The notes under the pieces are model-generated. The model ran no database searches. It worked only from the letters and a program-made list of their open reading frames with translations, and was not told where the DNA came from. A program made the translations under genes and the position numbers. A stretch of DNA of 36,240 nucleotides from an uncultured Clostridia bacterium (lineage in GTDB: Bacteria > Bacillota > Clostridia > Oscillospirales > Acutalibacteraceae). Positions 33,881 to 36,240 of this stretch are shown one piece after another (positions within the stretch are counted from its first letter, which is position 1; every line of letters begins with the position of its first letter). Location of the stretch: the NCBI GenBank assembly GCA_945988915.1, contig CAMFTS010000002.1:1-36240 (forward strand). Direction: 5' to 3'.

Positions 33881-36240
33881 TCAGCTTCTCAGACTTACGC
33901 CGATTTTTTCAAGTGCTTTAATTGCTTTCTTAACAGCTGAATCAGCATCTTCATCGGTAAGAGTTCTTTCTGCCGAACGAAGACGAAGGCTGAATGCTAC
34001 GCTCTTCATTCCCGCTTCAACCTGAGCGCCTTCATAAACATCGAACAGTGCGATATTTTCAAGCGTCTTGCCTACTGCTGTTGCAATAAGCTTTTCAAGT
34101 GAAACAACCGGAATTGATTTCTCGCAGACAAATGCAAGGTCACGGGTAACTGCCGGGAATTTCGGAAGGGCTGTATATACCTTTTCCAATTCTCTGTTTT
34201 CAAAGAGAACATCCATGGAAATCTGTGCAATATAACAGCGAGTACCGATAGAATAATTGTTTCTGACAGTCGGATGAACCTCGCCCAATATTGCAAGTTC
34301 TTTATCCCCTACCGTAATCTTTGCTGTTCTGCCCGGATGCATAAACGGACAATCCGTTACTCTTTCAATATCAAACGACTTGATTCCGACATTTTTAAGA
34401 ATTGTTTCAACAATTCCTTTGAGTGAGAAATAGTTATAACTGTCTCCGTAAAGACCGATTACAATATTTTCAGGCTCGTCTGGTAATTCCTCTGTGCCGT
34501 TTGACTTATAAACAGGACCTATTTCGTAAAGACCTGCCGAAGCATTACGGTTGTTATAGTTTCTTGCAAGGACCTGTAACATTGACGGAATTGCAGTTGT
34601 TCTCATAACCGATGTATCTTCGCCGAGCGGATTTGAGATTTTAACGCAATTACGAAGTTCACTGTCAGCAGGAAGTAAAATCTTGTCATATTCCTTAGGA
34701 CTGATAAATGTATATGTGCATATTTCCGAAAGTCCCTGTGAAATAAGAATATCATTAACTTTATTTTCAAGCATCTGAACATCATTGTATCTGCCGTCGG
34801 CAACGCCTGAAAGCGCTCTGTCCGGAATTCTGTCATAGCCGTAAAATCTTGCAATTTCTTCCGAAATATCAGCCTGATGCTCGATATCGTTTCTGAATGA
34901 CGGAGCGATAATCATACCGTCTTTTATTTCAAATCCGATTTTTTCAAGTGTTTTCTTCTGTTCTTCAGCCGAAACATCAATACCTATGAAGTTGTTAACC
35001 CATTCCGGATCAAAAGGAAGAGTAACCGGTGTTTTGTTGCTGCAGTCACAGTCAACTACTCCGCCTACGACATCACCTGCATCAAGCATTTCAACAAGTT
35101 GTAATGCTCTTGTAAGAGAGCGAAGACAACCGCTTGCATCAAGCTCTTTTTCATATCGTGCAGATGCTTCGGTTCTCATTCCGAGAGCCTTTGCCGTTCT
35201 TCTTACCGAAACTCCGTTGAACATTGCAGATTCAAATACAATAGTTGTTGTATCATCCATAATACCTGAATATTCACCGCCCATAACACCGGCAACGGCT
35301 ACGGGTTTGTTTGCATCGGCAATAACAAGCATTTCGGGATTTAACTCTCTGTCAAGGCCGTCAAGCGTTGTAATTTTTTCTCCGTCCTTTGCTCTTCTGA
35401 CAATTACCTGATTGCCATCAAGATATCTTAAGTCAAAAGCATGCATAGGCTGACCGAGTTCAAGCATTACATAATTCGTAATATCAACGATATTGTTAAT
35501 CGGTCTGACACCGCAGGCACGAAGTCTTTCTCTCATCCATCTCGGAGAAGGCTTAATTCTTACATTTTCAACTACTGCGCCTGCATATCTGTAACAAAGG
35601 TCGGGATCTTTAATTTCAACCTTGAGAAAATCATTAACATCGCCGTGAGTATTCTTAACGCTGATTTCGGGCATTTTAAGTTCTGCACCGAATGTTGCGG
35701 CCGCCTCACGCGCGAGTCCTGTAATTGAAAGACAGTCTGCACGGTTAGATGTGATTTCAAATTCCGTAATTACATCATTAAGACCGATAGCTTCGTGAAT
35801 ATCTTTACCGAGTGTTAAATCGCAGTCATCACCGAGAACAAAAATACCGTCTTCAACAGCATACGGGAAATCGTGTGCAGTAAGTCCAAGCTCACCGAGC
35901 GAGCAAAGCATACCGTTTGATTCCACGCCGCGAAGCTTGCCTTTTTTGATATGATGACCGCCTGCAACATAGCTGTTATCCATCGCAAAGGGAACAATAT
36001 CGCCTGCTTTAAGATTCTGTGCGCCTGTTACGATTTGTATATTCTCTTCTTTGCCGACATTGATTTGACAAACCCAAAGATGATCGGAGTCGGGATGTCT
36101 TTCAAGGGATTCAACCTTACCTACAATGACATTCTTAATTTCTTCGCCCTCTTTTTCAAATGATTCAACCTTTGAGCCCGAGAGCGTCATTTCATCAGCA
36201 AACTGCTGATCCGTTACATTTAATTCAACATAATCACTTA
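33881..36240 (-). CDS. pheT: Phenylalanyl-tRNA synthetase beta subunit, 5' end cut by window edge
   Basis: The beta chain of the alpha2-beta2 enzyme that charges tRNA-Phe. The frame is open to the right edge (first complete codon at 36238), giving 785 visible residues; only about 8 N-terminal residues are missing. The M at 36190 is internal: the visible upstream residues (SDYVELNVTDQQFADE) are the normal family N-terminus. Domains in order are the EMAP-like tRNA-binding fold (VGKVESLERHPDSDHLWVCQ), B3/B4 editing region, B5 (WVNNFIGIDVSAEEQKKTL), the synthetase-like core (ISEEIARFYGYDRIP) and the C-terminal ferredoxin-fold anticodon-binding domain (LPKFPAVTRDLAFVC to the end). pheS is expected just outside the window. 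Confidence 0.97.
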   Translation of the reverse strand, partial: SDYVELNVTDQQFADEMTLSGSKVESFEKEGEEIKNVIVGKVESLERHPDSDHLWVCQINVGKEENIQIVTGAQNLKAGDIVPFAMDNSYVAGGHHIKKGKLRGVESNGMLCSLGELGLTAHDFPYAVEDGIFVLGDDCDLTLGKDIHEAIGLNDVITEFEITSNRADCLSITGLAREAAATFGAELKMPEISVKNTHGDVNDFLKVEIKDPDLCYRYAGAVVENVRIKPSPRWMRERLRACGVRPINNIVDITNYVMLELGQPMHAFDLRYLDGNQVIVRRAKDGEKITTLDGLDRELNPEMLVIADANKPVAVAGVMGGEYSGIMDDTTTIVFESAMFNGVSVRRTAKALGMRTEASARYEKELDASGCLRSLTRALQLVEMLDAGDVVGGVVDCDCSNKTPVTLPFDPEWVNNFIGIDVSAEEQKKTLEKIGFEIKDGMIIAPSFRNDIEHQADISEEIARFYGYDRIPDRALSGVADGRYNDVQMLENKVNDILISQGLSEICTYTFISPKEYDKILLPADSELRNCVKISNPLGEDTSVMRTTAIPSMLQVLARNYNNRNASAGLYEIGPVYKSNGTEELPDEPENIVIGLYGDSYNYFSLKGIVETILKNVGIKSFDIERVTDCPFMHPGRTAKITVGDKELAILGEVHPTVRNNYSIGTRCYIAQISMDVLFENRELEKVYTALPKFPAVTRDLAFVCEKSIPVVSLEKLIATAVGKTLENIALFDVYEGAQVEAGMKSVAFSLRLRSAERTLTDEDADSAVKKAIKALEKIGVSLRS

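Noticed and set aside
33881-36190. pheT as a complete gene starting at 36190
   Set aside because: The frame stays open to the window edge and the upstream residues match the normal PheT N-terminus, so that ATG is internal.

Overview
The window reads as a stretch of core chromosome from a low-to-moderate GC, endospore-forming member of the Clostridia, most likely a Ruminococcaceae/Oscillospiraceae-type gut anaerobe. The evidence is spo0A next to spoIVB, sigma-A promoters of the TTGACA-17-TATAAT type, strong AGGAGG ribosome sites, a CIRCE-controlled groESL operon, and a sodium-pumping oxaloacetate decarboxylase with a separate biotin carrier. The species cannot be fixed from sequence alone. I saw no tRNA, rRNA, insertion sequence, prophage, CRISPR array or toxin-antitoxin pair.

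Layout, left to right. (1) 1-9.6 kb, minus strand: a carbamoyl-phosphate/arginine/pyrimidine block. argC-argJ-argB-argD-argF forms one tight operon behind a sigma-A promoter surrounded by ARG-box-like operators. It is followed by pyrC-carB, which has its own promoter and a leader with a terminator hairpin directly ahead of the pyrC ribosome site. carB runs off the left edge. (2) 9.7-11.9 kb, minus: the sporulation pair spoIVB-spo0A, each ended by its own terminator. (3) 12.0-21.3 kb, minus: lon-engB-lysA-dnaE as one tightly packed operon, then pfkA-aroK behind a separate promoter. (4) 21.7-25.1 kb, plus: oadA-oadG-biotin carrier-oadB, the four parts of a Na+ pump that decarboxylates oxaloacetate. 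(5) 25.2-28.1 kb, minus: an overlapping pair of an HD-domain hydrolase and a CmpB-family membrane protein, preceded by a D,D-carboxypeptidase. (6) 28.2-28.9 kb, plus: a small metallophosphoesterase. (7) 28.9-31.6 kb, minus: an O-antigen-ligase-like membrane protein coupled to a GPH-family sugar symporter. (8) 31.75-33.8 kb, plus: groES-groEL with a perfect CIRCE operator. (9) 33.9 kb to the right edge, minus: pheT, cut at its 5' end.

The biosynthetic genes share one logic. CarB makes carbamoyl phosphate, which ArgF and the pyrimidine pathway both consume, so placing pyrC-carB directly after the arg operon but under separate control lets the cell set the two branches independently. Most of the window is ordinary housekeeping. 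The items most worth a second look are the pyrC leader (a possible three-state attenuator that overlaps a 40-codon cysteine-rich, possibly leaderless ORF), the ARG-box array, the Spo0A receiver domain lacking the usual Asp-Asp pair, and two poorly understood gene pairs (HD hydrolase/CmpB and O-antigen ligase/GPH symporter). I did not find a clear, self-contained novel system. Several provisional ORF starts were moved to better-supported codons, as recorded in the entries.
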